Shown here one piece after another: positions 1 through 42,170 of a stretch of 64,000 nt of DNA (the first letter of the stretch is position 1; every line of letters starts with the position of its first letter). The stretch comes from Enoplosus armatus. Lineage: Eukaryota > Chordata > Actinopteri > Centrarchiformes > Enoplosidae. Location: NCBI RefSeq assembly GCF_043641665.1, contig NC_092193.1, positions 9,974,501-10,038,500 of the forward strand, given 5' to 3'. The translations under genes were made by a program, and so were the position numbers. The notes beneath the pieces were generated by a model, which ran no database searches, had not been told where the DNA came from, and saw nothing but the letters and a program-made list of their open reading frames with translations.

Positions 1-644
1 GTTTGTTTGTTTTTACACTTTATCTTGAAAGTCTGTAAGTCTGTAATTTCCAAATCTTCTGGGAATATAGAACTACTGTATGTAATTTGGTACTAATTAT
101 TGGTATTAACTTATTTCTTTGAAAGAACTGCTCTAATTAAACCTAATATGAGTAAATATTCATAACTTCTTCACTTGTTTTTGGAAACTTCATTCTCCAT
201 ATATACTAAATTATTGTATATTGAGCAGCTGCTTTGCAGTGACTCAAGGTTACAGCTATTAATTAGAAATGATTTATAGGAAACTTCTCTATTTTCACTA
301 AGTAGTACCAAATTACATACTTCTTTACTGGAAACAAGCACAGACCTGTTATCATTTGTTTTTTTACTTTATAGACCAAAACAGACTACAAACTTGTAAT
401 ACTGAAACCAACAGTATAACTCTCTGTCCCACTACCAATTACAAGATTGTATAATAGCATGGGAAGCTAATTTATAATTTTCTTTTTTTCTCAGGCTTTT
501 TATTTCCCCTTTTTGTATTTGTCTTTTGTGCACTTTGTAACAGACAGTTTTTATTTTAATTTGTTTAGTTATCAATATTATGAAATATGTTTAACACTGA
601 CAGCCAGGATTATAGCCGGTTATCAACAAATGGGCCAATATACA

Positions 645-645
<1 letters not shown>

Positions 646-677
<32 letters not shown>
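646..677. repeat. (TA)n microsatellite
   Basis: 32 bp of uninterrupted alternating T and A. Confidence 0.95.
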
Positions 678-683
<6 letters not shown>

Positions 684-3034
684 TATGTTAATGACTAGTG
701 GACCATTAGTGACACGTTACTTTTTTTTGTTGTTGACATCTTTATTGTACTAATGTCTTTTAGCCTTTCTGAAATGCTTTTGTAATAGTTAAATTAGAGA
801 TGAAAATCCAAGATCCAGATAATCCACTGATAATCTGTATTTTCATATATTGATTGTTTTGCACCATTAGCTGTTTCCATTTTGGTTACTTATCATATTA
901 ACATGGTTAACAGCTTGCAGTGTTATTTTACTCCAGATTGTTTCAGTGCTACTTATCCCATAAAAGCCTACATAATGAGTTGTGTTTGAAGTAGCTGTGT
1001 TAACAGGGAAAGGATTTATTTTCATTTTGCTGATGTAAGACAAGATAATGGATGCATGTATTTATTAATGATGGAATGTTTGCTCATGTTTTTGCATTCG
1101 TTTAAATGTAGAACAACTTCATTTGGTACAGAAACTCTCCTTTTGAATGATTTAACGACACTCTATAGCATTTAGCAGGCACTTTTTAGGATTTAAAATG
1201 TTTGAAGGTTGTGTGTGTGTTTGGATTAAGTTATAATGAAAAAAACAAAAGCATTTGCTCTAGTATTTCATTATCCTGTGATGACGGGACATTTCAGACA
1301 AACTGCTGTAGAGCTACTTTGTGCAGCTTAAAATTTTAGTTTTTAATGAAGAGTGGATTTTGCACTTTGCTAGTATCTTTGCTTTTGTTGGTAGAACTTG
1401 GGACAGCTGTTGTCAGTGATTCTTTTTGTGTATTTTTCAGCCAATAAGACTCCGTATTCAGTAAAGTCTACATAAATACATGTTTGCTTTTGAGGTTGGA
1501 AGTTCATTCTTGACTTTGGAGACAGTAGTTGACAAAATAATCTGGACAAACTCAATCTTTTGAGAAAGATCGTGATACGATCGAAAGCCCAAGAGTAGTT
1601 ACTAAATATACTCTGTGGTGGGATTTGATGGGATTTTCTTTTGTCAACATTTGCTTTTCTTTGAAAATTATTTACACAGCTTGCTTATTCATAAGTCACC
1701 TTGATCTATATTGTGTGACAACCATGTTTTAAATAGTAGTAGACTGGATCTCACCCTCTTTTAATTTTGTCGTCTTCAGTGTACAATGTTTGATTACACT
1801 AGGTGTAAAGTTTGTTTAAAACCCTTGAAAACTTTTCAAATGTGACATTTCTCTCAATAACAAACATTTATAAATAAGCAACAATCCAAGTTAAGGTTTT
1901 GGAATAAACATCATAAGGTATTATTAAGGACTGAAGTAAGCAACCCTGCTAGATTCTTTTTCAAATGTTCCTCAAATATCCTGATTGGTGCGTAGAATCA
2001 CCTGACTAACGAGAAGAGCTCAGAAATTCACAAATTCAGAAATCTCTTGTGTTAAATATCTGAAACTGCTTTAACTGTATCAGATTATCTTGTGTTCATG
2101 TGGGATCCCATCCCTCACGGTGAGAAGGCGAAAAAGAGAATATGTTTTCAGGGCCTTTGAATTGGCACTCAGTTTGTTTTTTCAGTAAAGTGATTTTAAA
2201 ATGCTCATAACAGTTTTGAGTTAAGACTGACTACGTTACACATAGTGAAGTGTGTATTAACTATTTAATGTACAGTTCAGAGGTAAAATCACATATCTAC
2301 AATAAAATGCACATAAAGCACGTAGAGCCAGATGAAGCAAGTTCAGTTCCCCAGATGTTTGTGCGCATGAAAATCTTGATGTCACCTGTAAGAACCAGTC
2401 TTGGAGGCACATTTTAGTTTCACTTCAAGCCACATTATGTTTATATAATCCGTAAAAATTGATAGAAAGATATTGCAGTTTTCCCACATCCGCATAATAT
2501 CTTTCTTTTGTTGAGTATTGCATGATCCCAAGCCTGGTTTGAGGAGGATTTTTATGTTATAAAGTTTCAAGACGTATCACATGATGTGGGGAACACCATT
2601 TTGATTCATCTGGCTCCAAAAATACATTTCAGACCATACAAAGTGAATATCATGGTTAAGGTTACATTAAGAGACCAGAGATAATAGGAATACACAATGG
2701 GCATGCAAGGAAGAAAATGGGTGATGTGACATAAATTATTAATTGTAAGAATGAAATATTTCAAATCTAGGTGTTGGGTGACAGAAATATATAGAATACT
2801 GTTTTCTACTTGGCCATAACTATGCGGTAAATATCAATTGAGGACTACTTGATGAGCACAAAGAGTTAAGTAATAGTTTCTGCCAGTTCACATACACTCT
2901 GCTGTTCTTTGACTGGTAGTAAGGCAGGGGGTGGGGAGAGAGAGGTAAAAGACCCAGGACATTTTCACAAATCCTTCATCCACAGTTTGCGGTAAATGCT
3001 GGGTCATTTTTATGCTTTTTAACCCAACAACATG

Positions 3035-3056
3035 ACACACACACACACACACACAC
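3035..3056. repeat. (AC)n microsatellite
   Basis: 11 AC units in the 3' flank. Confidence 0.95.
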
Positions 3057-5394
3057 TCAAAATCATCATGGCAATGCAGCATCATCAGAATAGCATCATT
3101 GTGTAACATGAATTGGCATTTGTGTCCCTTTATTTGGCTAATGATGGTTAATATACAATCGTCATATCATACATCTGTGTTGCAGCTGTTCACTCTACAT
3201 CCATTCCAGCTGTTGAATACGCCATGAATTGAAAATGGGGATCCCAAATCAAATAAATATATTTTGATGTCAATTTGATAACGGTTGTATCTGATTCAGT
3301 GCACTTATTGCTCATGACACAACGCCACTGATTCACCTGTTCTATTTCCTGAAAGGTAAAATTTCCATTTGGATAAAGTCTCTTCACGAGGTGATCTCTC
3401 TCTTATTCCTGTTAATGCTGGAGCAGTGAACACACCTCGTGTGTAACAGTGTGTGTAGTTAAAACTAGAGCCATAAAAGGTAGTCGCAACCATAGACGTC
3501 CGGTCATTGGCTTTCAAGTGATGGCTGATCTCCAAGGGTTTGTGCTTCACATCAACAGTCATCTAATACACAGACAACAGAGTAATAAAGCTACAGTGTT
3601 ATGAACACCACTTACTTGATTGGCATTATACTTGAAAGTTTCACATTTAAAAAAAACCAAACTGTCCTCTGAATTCTCAGTGAAGTATTTATAGTGAGGA
3701 TATGTCCCGACAAGTCCATAACAGTAGAGTCAAGGAGTGAACGTTAACAATAGAGGAAGTAGACTCACACGAAGATAAGAAGAAAAGTTGTGTACGTGAG
3801 TAAGATGGGTAAATATAGAGTTTATTATACTTGATCATTTATACATCACAAACTGTTATTTGTGACTTATTACATGTTCCGGATAATAATAACATTGATA
3901 ATAATAATAAAAGGACACAATGGTAAAATTGTACAATGCATTTCTGTTATAAATCAACTGAACTGAATGGGGCTGAGGTGCATGGTGGTTTTGATATTTT
4001 GAGGCAATTCTCTCTCTAATAAAGTCTATTTAGTTGTCAGTCACATTATAATCACCAGAAACTGAAAGACACTTATGGTCCACCCAGATAGGAAGTCCAA
4101 ATTCCTTCTGGACTAAGAAGAGATGAAGTAACACTTTTTATCTATATATATCTATATAGATATATTTAAATATATAGCTAGATGTATTTGACCAATGTCT
4201 CACATGAGCAGTACAGAATTTCTTCATGGCATTTGATTGTGGGTATTTACAAATTTCTGTCAAGTTCAGGAATGTCACCATCAAGCCTTTTAAATTCTAC
4301 TTATGTTCCATAGAGAATAGATTACTATCACAGGGGATTGTGCTGATGAACACCTTTAAGACACAGTAATGAAAAAAAACAAAGCTGAGAATTATTTAAA
4401 AAAGGCAAAAAGGAAAGCCTGATTGTTTCTCTTCTAATGAATTCAATGTAAAGCAAGCTGCATGCTAGCATTTATTTTTGTGAAAGTCAGCACAGCAATA
4501 CTATCCCCCAAAAATGGGAAAACAATGACAATTGAAATGTCAGCTATATAAAGATATAAAGAAACAATCAACAGCCATTTTTGGCCTGATTCTCTTTTTT
4601 TACCCTTACTGTGTGTAAAAAGTGACTCAAGTTAACAAAAACATCCAATTCTGTAGTTTCTGTCATCCTGGGATTCATGTGGAACAAAACCAGATACTTG
4701 CATATGTACAAATAATCAAGTTCCTTTTCCGTCTTTTTTTAATTGAATAAGCACAGTCGTCTAATTAATGAGACTATTCAAAGCCTCATAGTAGCAAAAG
4801 GCAACGTTAAGCACTTGTCTTGTGTTTTGATTCAGGTATGAGCAGCTCTTTTAACCAACAATCAGCTCATTAAAGTCGAGCAGATTTCTAGAAAGGCTCT
4901 CCTGTTCAAACTGGTGAAGTATAAGGTCACTCGATACAGCATTGGTTAGATGCTGGAGCTGTAACACCGATAAGAAACTGCAATGCTACACATACCAATC
5001 CACATGTATTCTTCTTTCTTCTTTTTGGATTGATGTACAGCAAAACTTGCACAACAGTACTATGTAACTCATCTCAACAAACCCTTCTTTTGGGACACAT
5101 TTATCTTCACTGATTATATACTCTAAAGTGACCGCATAAGAGAAACAAATCCACAAAATGAAACATGAATAAATTAACACTGATGCCTTGACATGGCAGT
5201 TAAACCTGAGTTCTGTTTTGGAAGTGGTCTCTTTTTCTTCTGATGATAGTATTCTATTCAGGCATTGATAAACTCTACTATACGTTTTTTGAGTCACACA
5301 CTCAATCGTTTTCTGTTAAATACATACATTATTTCACAGTTTGCTGTCAGGTCCCCAGATGTGCCACCCCACCCCCAACCCCTACTTTATGCTG

Positions 5395-33386
<27,992 letters not shown>

Positions 33387-33559
33387 TGTCACCAAAGAGT
33401 TTCCAAGTTAAGCTTTGCTGGATGTTGTCTTGCTGCAGTGGTGACCTGCTGAACACTGGTGCTAACAGGGAGGTCCACCCAAACTAAATGTACAAGGGAG
33501 GCTGGATGAGACAGGGTCTAGTTTCCTCTTTGCACCCGAGGGAGCGGAAGGGGTTGGGT

Positions 33560-33605
33560 ATTCGGAGCCGGGAAGAAGCGATGGACTGTTATATCAACCA
33601 ATCCT
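33560..33605 (-). promoter_or_regulatory. Candidate core promoter of exon 1a
   Basis: On the minus strand a TATAA (33589-33593) in GATATAAC context lies about 200 bp upstream of the exon 1a ATG, next to an inverted CCAAT (ATTGG, 33598-33602). A start near 33560 would give a 5' UTR of about 175 nt if unspliced. The two boxes are closer together than is usual, and no other support is visible. Confidence 0.25.
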
Positions 33606-34984
33606 CATTGAGATCTTAGAGGGCACATTGAATTCAAGAGATCCAGTTTCATTTGGGAAGTAAGACGTGATCCCACAGTGAGTAGCGGTGGATGGATCAG
33701 ACAGGGATACAGCAGAGAGGCAAAGATGAAAACTGAAGCAAATTCAATTTAGTGACCTCTAACGGTGCTGAATTATTTCTCTTTTGAAACATTTATTCAT
33801 CCAGGGAAGGTTTCTGGACACACATCAATATTATTGTGTGAATAATACTTTGTAACTCCAACTTGAAGGACTTAATCATTTTAACTTCAAAAGAACGTTA
33901 TTTAATGGGTGAAAAAACACTGAGACCCAATCAAAACCCATTGGAGACATCACAAATGTGTGTGAACGAAGTTAAAAAGCAAGGCTGCTCTTCTTAGTTC
34001 CTGAAAAGTTTATTCCCAATTCCCAATTAGCAACACTTTTAGTTACAGCAGCACACACAAAGCTTGAGCTCCCATGTACAACCACAATAATCTATTATTA
34101 GACACTGAGACGCTACACTGAGGAAATGGTTTAGTGCTTTTCTTAATGAAACCTTAACGGACGTTGTTGTGAAAGCAGTATTACTCATTCATGGTTCCCA
34201 TTAAGCTTATTGCAGCTGGGGAAAGGATTCAAACCTGGCACCCTTCTCACATTTATAATTTTTAGGCTACCATCATCTCTCCTGAACTTGTAGATTTCTT
34301 GTAACGATTACACATAACACAATGACATAACACTGTGGAGGGTCAAAGTGGGTATTCATCTACTGTACATATCCTCAATAACCTCTTTAAAACCATTAAA
34401 AGGATCAAAAAGCACATCAAGTTCTGGTCGATACAACCATAGCTGATCTCTTAAGTTTGCAGCATACATCATCTTCTATCTTGCTGCAGCATCCCTATCA
34501 TGTGTTTTGTAACAGCATCAATTATTAATGCGTTCTCCTGCATACATTTCAACTCATGGACAGAGGTGTATATCCGCAGAGTGCAGGCCTGAGGTGATTT
34601 TCAGTCCATCCTGAAGAGCATCGGTCCCGACTGAAATTGATTTGCTCAGAGCAGCATTCATTTAAAATGAAGTTAATAAGTTAACTGATGTTAGGAGCAA
34701 AGCAAAGACCTCAGCCACACCTCTAATCGCCTGTCAGGAATACTTACAATATACCTGGTTAACCCATCCTCTCCTGTGTGTCTCAGCTTTCTTTACCCAC
34801 CAGACAATCTCTCTTCATCATCCACACCTCTTCCTTCTTACATACATCCCCTTATCTAACCTTCTGCACATCTATTCCTGCTCTCATCCGCCTCTATCCT
34901 TCCCCTCCTGAAATCAATTCTGTGCATACCTCTCTCTGCTTTATGTCATGCAGTTACACAAGTTTGTAGAGACCAAAAACAGAG

Positions 34985-35190
34985 CTAAAAAAGACTGAAT
35001 ACTGGACTTACATTCGCCAGGTGGCCACAAACACGACTCCAGATGAATGATAATGTTGCGCCATAATTGCTGGATGTGTAAATAAGCAACGGTTTGCTAA
35101 CAAGTTCGCCATATAAACTTGACATGTTAATGTTGTGTTCACAACTTGTTTCTGCTGCCCCCAAGTGGCCAAAAAAGTCAGGTCTCAATA
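34985..35190 (-). repeat. GGGGGCAGCAGAAAC repeat, 5' fragment, minus orientation
   Basis: Its reverse complement reads TTTTTTGGCCACTTGGGGGC, AGCAGAAACAAGTTGTGAAC, TTATTTACACATCCAGC and GGAGTCGTGTTTGTGGCCAC. It lies head-to-head with the next copy. Confidence 0.65.
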
Positions 35191-35219
35191 AAGAACAGTG
35201 AACTTAAAGAGTTATGAAT

Positions 35220-35830
35220 GTGCACTGCATTGTGTGCAAAACTGGAGATATTGTGTATGTAAACCTTAAATCTGTATTAGGTAAGTACACTTAGAGGCAG
35301 CGCAACAACCTGTAAACACAACATTGATCTATTGACACCTTATTAATGATATGGGGACCAAAAAAGCTGCCTATTAACATGTCCAGCCGACATGGAGCAA
35401 CATTAGCATGCATTTGGAGTCATGTTTCTGATGAATGTAACAGCAAGATTCACTCTCCTTTTAGCTCTGTTTTGGTCTTCACCAACTCCTGCGGGACATA
35501 TCAGGCTTTTAAACTTCTAAATACTTCTCTGCGTTCAACAGCTAATCACTATGCTCATCTATCTGCTGTTTGATGTGTTTGAGATTTTCAGTGAAAACAG
35601 GTGCCAGGTTGATGAGAGTCATAAGGGTGAATCAAAACAATAAGGTGACTGGCCATAAAACCAAAACAATGCGCTGAAAGATGCTAAACGCTCCAGAGAG
35701 CTGAGGGGGAACTGCAGGGTGATAATGTCCTGCAGGTTAATCACCGCAAATGGTCCTTTCACATTAGGCTACATGTTGTCTTTTCATCCATTGTTAATGT
35801 AAAAAATATTGATTGGAGCAGCTTTAACAG
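35220..35830 (+). repeat. GGGGGCAGCAGAAAC repeat, longer copy, plus orientation
   Basis: Contains GAGGCAGCGCAACAACCTGT, AACATGTCCAGCCGACATGG, GCATTTGGAGTCATG, TCTGTTTTGGTCTTCACCAA, and the 3' block ending ATATTGATTGGAGCAGCTTT, as in the 25-kb copy. Confidence 0.65.
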
Positions 35831-37959
35831 CTCTAACATTACCAAAGGGGCTGTCATTGTGTGTCTGCACAACATTGACTCAGCCCTCACGTCATCACTT
35901 AAATCATGCCGGCCAGAAAAGGATTGTACATGAGGTGTAGGTCATACTTAATAATTACTATTACTTAATAATGCATATATACTGTACATAGTTTCACACT
36001 TGTCACTTGCAAGGCTGCACTGCCAAGGCTGCACAATCAAAACATAGTGAAAATCAAGGGATACACACAACATATTTTCATTGAAGTAAGGCCAGTGGTT
36101 TAATGGGGAAATGATGAAAAAGTTCAAAAATGCAATATCCCACAATATTAACAAATCTTTTCCTGGATTAAGTATTTCTTATTTCTGATTCTGATTCTGA
36201 TTTCCAGCAAAAACGAATCACTTGTTCCCGGCTGATGTCCTATTGTAACTCAAAAAATGTCATTTAAATCTGTTTATTATTTGAAATAACTTAATAAACT
36301 AACAGACAAACACGCAGAGAAACACACACTGACCTCCTTGGCAGTGGAAGTAACTTCAAGAACAAGTTCAGAAAACACAAACCTTATGCCAAAGCTGCAA
36401 TATGCTTCAGCTGAGCATTGAGACGCTACTAGGCAAAAATACAAAGGCAGCCAAATCTAAAAGCTGATGTCTGACTTGACTTTAAAGATAGTGTTTAAAA
36501 GAAATTCAAACCACAGCGACCTTTCCCTCAGCGAATATGTCAACTGACTGAGAGAAAAGTCATTTAGACAATGTCAGGTTTAGCACAGACACATCAAAAC
36601 TACAGAAGTTCAGACACAGAGCAACTTAAAAGAATGTGCAGCTTCAATCTTTAGCTTCTTTCTCGCGGTTTGCCGAGGCACTGAGTTCTTCTCTTTGTTT
36701 AAGTGTAAGTAAATTACTTCAAAAGCTCTTCACTATGCTCACAGTTAGCTGAGCACTAATGCCCTGTGAGTACCATCTCTGCTGCTCTCTGTCACCTATG
36801 GGCAAAATTGAGTAATCTGTCTTCAACTACAGCAAATGGGGAAGTGGTCAAAGCACATTTCTGTAATTAATAGATGCACTCTGAGTGCAAGCCGCTACTC
36901 AATCAATACACTGGAGTTTTTCCAGATGCTTTAAGTTAGGTGTACTGGTTAATGCGCTGCCGTAAGAAATCAGCAACTCAGTACATTATGGTTTCACCGT
37001 GGCCTGAAAACACTTTCTTTCACTCTACAGTGAGAAGAAGCCGAGGCTGCATTCACACGTGTCAAGATTACTGATATCTTCAGAGAAGTGCTCTTTCTCA
37101 TCAGCCACTTTGTATCCTGACTGTGTGGAGAATGTCAGAATTAGTCTGCATCTGACGGAGGACGTGTTACGGATGGCTACAAGAATGTCATTTTCATAAT
37201 GCCGAAAGGTCAATTTGAATACTGTGTGGAGGAAAAAGGTTTCAACCTGTCCCTCTGCTCCTCAAAATCTAATTACCTCCCCTTCTTGTTTGGTGGACCC
37301 GAGTGCATCTCAGCAAACACCCAGCCATCCAAATGTTGAGTTCACAAAGAGGTTAAAGTGTTCTTGACAGTTTCTGGTTGTTTTTTGTGACACAAAAATT
37401 GCTTGGCCTCGTCCACAGGAAGGTCAGAGATCAAGAACAGAACAGTGTCCCTGCAGCTGGGAGGGATAAAGTGTCCTGTGCAAGGACACTTCAAGTCACA
37501 GAGACTTTATCCAACTGTCTCCAAATTCACAGTTTTTCCTAGTTTCCTTTTACCACATATAAAGAGGGCCCTTTCATGTATTTCCAAAATCAAACAGAGA
37601 GAAGGAGCCAAGTCTGAAAGTGCTGAGCTGACATATTAATGTTAACGACACATTTCACATCAATAAGCCTTTCTGAGATGATGATGAACAAGGATGCAAA
37701 TAAACTCATTAAAATGCAGGGACAGAGCAGGATGCTGGAATTCACTTCAAAATGCTTTAAACCCCAAACTCCTCAGTGTTAAGCTTCAAGGTTCACTCAA
37801 CTATCCAATTCTTCAACCACCCAAAGGTGACAAATGCTAAATAAAGAATAATTGTCAGCATTGAAGTTCATTTTGACCTTGAATTTATTTTGATATTTTA
37901 ATAGCATCAAATTGTCATAAAACAGTAAAAAAAAATGTTAATTATGATTACCTAGAGGC

Positions 37960-38100
37960 TAAGGTAGGGTCAAATTGTTTGTTTTATCTGACCAACAGTC
38001 CAAAATTTAAATATGTTTAATTTACTAGAATACCATAGAATATTTATATTTAAGAGGCTTAAAAAAGACTTAAAATATCAATTGACTGAAGACTGTTGTA
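37960..38100. repeat. Fragment of the GCTGCAACTAA-type repeat
   Basis: Contains TTTATCTGACCAACAGTCCA and AATATGTTTAATTTACTAGA, matching the inverted fragment at 27.06 kb. Confidence 0.45.
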
Positions 38101-41100
38101 GAAAGTAGAAAGCAGAAGTAGAAAGCTTGTAGGAAGCTCCAGTAAAGCAAGTGCACTTTTGCTGTCTTTTACTTTTTTTTGTCAAAGACAACAATGTTTT
38201 CGATTGCCTGGGACTTGAAACTGTAAATGCAAATTACTTCCACAAACAGAAAACCTCCTCAAAAACACCATTAAACACATGATGATTTAGAAAACATCTC
38301 TTTCTACTAGCAATCCAGATTTCAATGTTTCATAATCGTCCTTCTTGGTATCACGAACTTGTAACTTCAATGACAATCATTTTATAGTTAGACACGTTTA
38401 GATTTACATCTTTTCATTCACTTCTTGTGTAAAATAAAAAAAGCAACATCCATTCACTGATCAGTTTTTGCCAACTGAGCCACCAGGACAATCTTTACAT
38501 ATCTTAATACCAGCTAAGTATCTGCTGCCTCTATCCACTACACCACTTTCACTTCATAAAAGCAGAATTTTTAAATGCCAATAATCAGAATCTGGGACTT
38601 CAGTGAATGTAGACTGCAGCTGGTTTCTCTTATGGCAAGCAGGAAATGGGTAATGAATAATGAGGAAATTCAATATTTCAGTATTGACCCTAACACATGA
38701 GAACCCTTGATAAATTGGGTATCATAACAGCAAAGGGAAGATGCTATAGCTGTTGTTTGCACAGCAGTGGTGTATATTCTGTGGATTTGCTTCATAAGGA
38801 GTTTGGTCTATAACGTTTTATGTCAGAATCCCTCCCCATTTTGATTTAATGCCTAATTCCATGCTGACAGTTATTCATCAGGCACAAGCAGAGGACTTCA
38901 CACAGCTGCCAAAGTAATCACACAGAGGATAAAAGGCAGAAAAGCTTCACTCTGGGTACTTCAAAGGACCTTTCAAAAATTAATTTCTGTCCATCTAAGA
39001 CGGCAATTAGCTGTAAGTACAGTTAAGGGGAATAAAAGGTGACTTTGCCCCCCCACCCATTTAAGAGAGCGGTTTGGAAACAACACTCTTGAGAAGAAAT
39101 CTTATCTAGAATGACGTTAACATATCGTCCGTGTCCTCGCAGAGACCTTGAATCTTCTAAGACAGAACTTAGAAATATTAATTAGAAATATAAAAAACTG
39201 ATTTTACAGGTTTGTCTGGGGAACATTGCTGAAGCACCTTGTCCACAGAGGAACTAATATCATATGATTTTGGACAACTTAGTCCTGATTTGTCAATGTC
39301 AAATAATATCTGTGCCAAAAGACAAGTTGGCAAAGGCTCTAATCTATGACTATGAGACAAACCTTTAAGTCGGAGGAATCACCAACTACTCCACCTTGAA
39401 GACGCCATAAGAGTAACCGCAGTAATTTTCTAGGGAAACGCTCTGATCACTGAAGATGGAACTTAATAGAAATGTCCACCTTAAAATTGAATGAATGGTT
39501 ACTGTTACCAGCACCTCGGGTGATCTTTGACTTGTGATAATGAACACTTCTCTCCTGGGCTATCCAGATAATAAAGGCTCTGGTCTGAATTTGCTGACTT
39601 AGTGGAATTTGAATTACATAGGCTTGTTGGAGCTTTTATTCTCAAATCAATGCTGTTTCCATTTAGTATTGGTTGCTGTGAACCAAAGCACATGTCCGCA
39701 GGAAATTACAATGTCAGTGACCAGTGTCAGAGTACAGCTGCGGTGTCTTCCACTCACTTAACAGAAGAATTTCAGGAAATCCCACTTGATGAAATTACAG
39801 ATAAGAGTCCCTGTGTTGCCTCAAGGTTTGATATAAATTCCTATATACAGTGTTTAAATGACAGTAATCTTGGCTATGTTATCCAAGGTCACAGAAATAA
39901 CATATGTGAGCGCTGGTTCACAGCCAATTCGAGGACAGTCCTGGATTCCCAGTGGCCGGGCTGTAATACAACATGGAGTCCAAGTGTTGTATTTCTTGCC
40001 TTGTAAATGTTAAAGGGTAACGTCCACTGAAAATAAACATCCCAGCAGACTGACTCAAGGCCCCTATGCTTCATTCAACCAGTCAGGGCTCAGTTTACAG
40101 CAATGCCCAGCTCAGTATATGATTACAGGTATCTCGATGGCATCACACTGCAACATGGCCCACTACAGGTGAACGAAACCCCTTTTATGACGTGAGACGA
40201 CACATAATTACACCTGAGCCATCTCCATGACACCCGACCAGAATCTGCACCAGCATCTGCAGATGATGCTGTTGAAAGCTGCAGAAAAAGCTAGAAAGTG
40301 AGCCTTGATTTAAAAGGAAGGAGTATTTGACATAAAACTCTTCTATTCTCCATCTTTAAAAGCTCTTCCTGCTTATGAATCGCGACAAATCCATGAAGTC
40401 TTTGTTGCGGTCTTGATTGATGGAATCCATTAGATCTTTTATCACTAATCATCACAGCTAAGTAGTCTGATCTCTTTAGTCAATATGAGATGTTTTAGAG
40501 GAATGCTGATATTATTAAATAGACTTGAGTATTTAGGCAGCTCTACAGTATAATGTCCTCTCTGCTTGCCCTGACTTTGCACTGCTGTACAAAGTCAGCT
40601 AACTGGATTAGCAATGACAGTCTGAAGGAGGCACTGGACAGTTCTTGTCAATAAAGACTTACTCCCTCTCCTCATTTATGCCTGAGTGTAGAGTTTGCAT
40701 TGAGAACACAAGCTTGCTTCCGACTCACTCCCACAGCCATTAATTATAGTGGCTATAAATTGCTTCGGACCAATTAATATACTACTAGAGGGAGCTTGAT
40801 TGTTTTGATAGCTGTCTGAAAGACGTCTGGAAAATGAAACCGAGGAGGAAGGCAGAATAACTGCGAGGGGTGTGACAGCCCTGTAGTGCTGCCTGGTCCT
40901 GTCTGCTGCCTTCTCCCTCAGGGAGATTGGCAGGAAGTCCATCAGAGGGATGGCTGACACCTGTGCTGGCTGGATCCTCAGCTTTATGGGCTGGCGGAGA
41001 CTGACAGTCACTCTCACTGTCCCCTGGTATTTGGTTTGTTGTTTGGGTATGTTGAGACTTGTGCTTACTTCTTTAGTACATTGCAAAACATTTCCCACTG

Positions 41101-41544
41101 TGTCAGTGCTTATAGAATGTAAACAACTGGACGTGACTACATTTCCTTCAGTTAAATAAATAAAAGAATAATTTCTTTTTTTGGCAACAAGGAGGAACGA
41201 CTTAAAGTTAATGCTCACCTTAATTCCAGGCGATAAAGACTAAAGCCATGTTAGAAACCTTGATGTTTTAATGGATCTCAGCTTCTAAGCCACACAGATG
41301 TAATCAGTAAAGCATGCTTTTAATGTCTAAAATATATGGTGAGAATTAGAGATTTCATATAAATACAAGATTTGGAGAACATAATTGATTCCTTCCAGCA
41401 GGATGGAATATTTCAATGGACTCTTGTCTGGTCTGAAATGACACTTGAACTGTAATACCATCAGAATGCTGCTGGTACAGTTATAGTAAGAATCAACCCT
41501 GTGACCCAAAACTAAAGTTTATATGCTGTTGATTAAATGGTTTT

Positions 41545-41760
41545 GGTGGATGGTGAGTGTACAAGGTGCAGGGCTTTGATGCCAGAGACCGGAGTTCGTG
41601 TCCTGCATCCTGAGTGTGGTCAAGCTTAGTCTCCTAAAATTCTTTGGTTAAGGTGAAGGAAAGTCCTGCTTTGTGTTACCACTGACATCTTCAATGTTTA
41701 TCAATACCACAATCTTTCCCTAACCTTAACCAAGTGCTTTGAATTGCCTATTGGCCTAAA
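41545..41760. repeat. Possible short dispersed repeat
   Basis: Contains GAGTTCGTGTCCTGCATCC, faintly like a tRNA B box, followed by inverted GGTTAAGG/CCTTAACC stretches. A single copy in this window, so the call rests on memory of similar teleost repeats. Confidence 0.25.
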
Positions 41761-41959
41761 AACAATATTAATGCATTCCTGATATGCCTGAATATAAACC
41801 CTTTAGGAAGCAGTCAGCGAGTAAAGCCAATTCTCATACAGTAAAGTTGCATTTAGCTACTCTATGCTTCACCCAATCGTAAAAGTGGCTGAACTTTAGC
41901 CACTGTCAAATCTAAATGAGAAACTGTTTTGTCTTTTGTACCTTTAATTTTTATTTCCT

Positions 41960-42170
41960 GTATTAAGTGCGTGGCTATTTATTACTACACTGAAACTCTA
42001 GTATAACATTTATTCTTTTTCATTATTTCCTGTCTATTTTTATTTCATATACTTTCTCATTCTCATTTCATTATATTCCCATATATTCTATTTCCCTTTT
42101 CATAGTCTTCTCAAACATGTTTTCTATTATTTGAAAAGTGCTACACAAACAAACTTGCCTTGCCAACTCA
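41960..42170. repeat. Pyrimidine-rich stretch with a transposon-like 3' end
   Basis: A TTTC/TTTA-rich stretch closes with AAAAGTGCTACACAAACAAA, which resembles the 3' end of dispersed teleost retroelement-derived repeats. No element body can be recognised. Confidence 0.25.

Larger units (their letters stand above)
1..5394. other. 3' flank and probable 3' UTR of the ASIC gene; no other gene seen
   Basis: No coding sequence with family resemblance or plausible exon structure is visible on either strand. The part next to 5394 must be 3' UTR of the minus-strand gene. Candidate minus-strand poly(A) signals AATAAA occur at 4471-4476, 3821-3826 and 3129-3134, and ATTAAA at 4738-4743; I cannot tell which is used. 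Otherwise the stretch is AT-rich, with a TA run (646-677), a CA run (3035-3056) and a TA-rich palindromic patch near 4138-4182. Confidence 0.5.

Noticed and set aside
39602..40006. 134-codon open frame on the plus strand
   Set aside because: No recognisable domain and no splice or promoter context; a length expected by chance in 64 kb.
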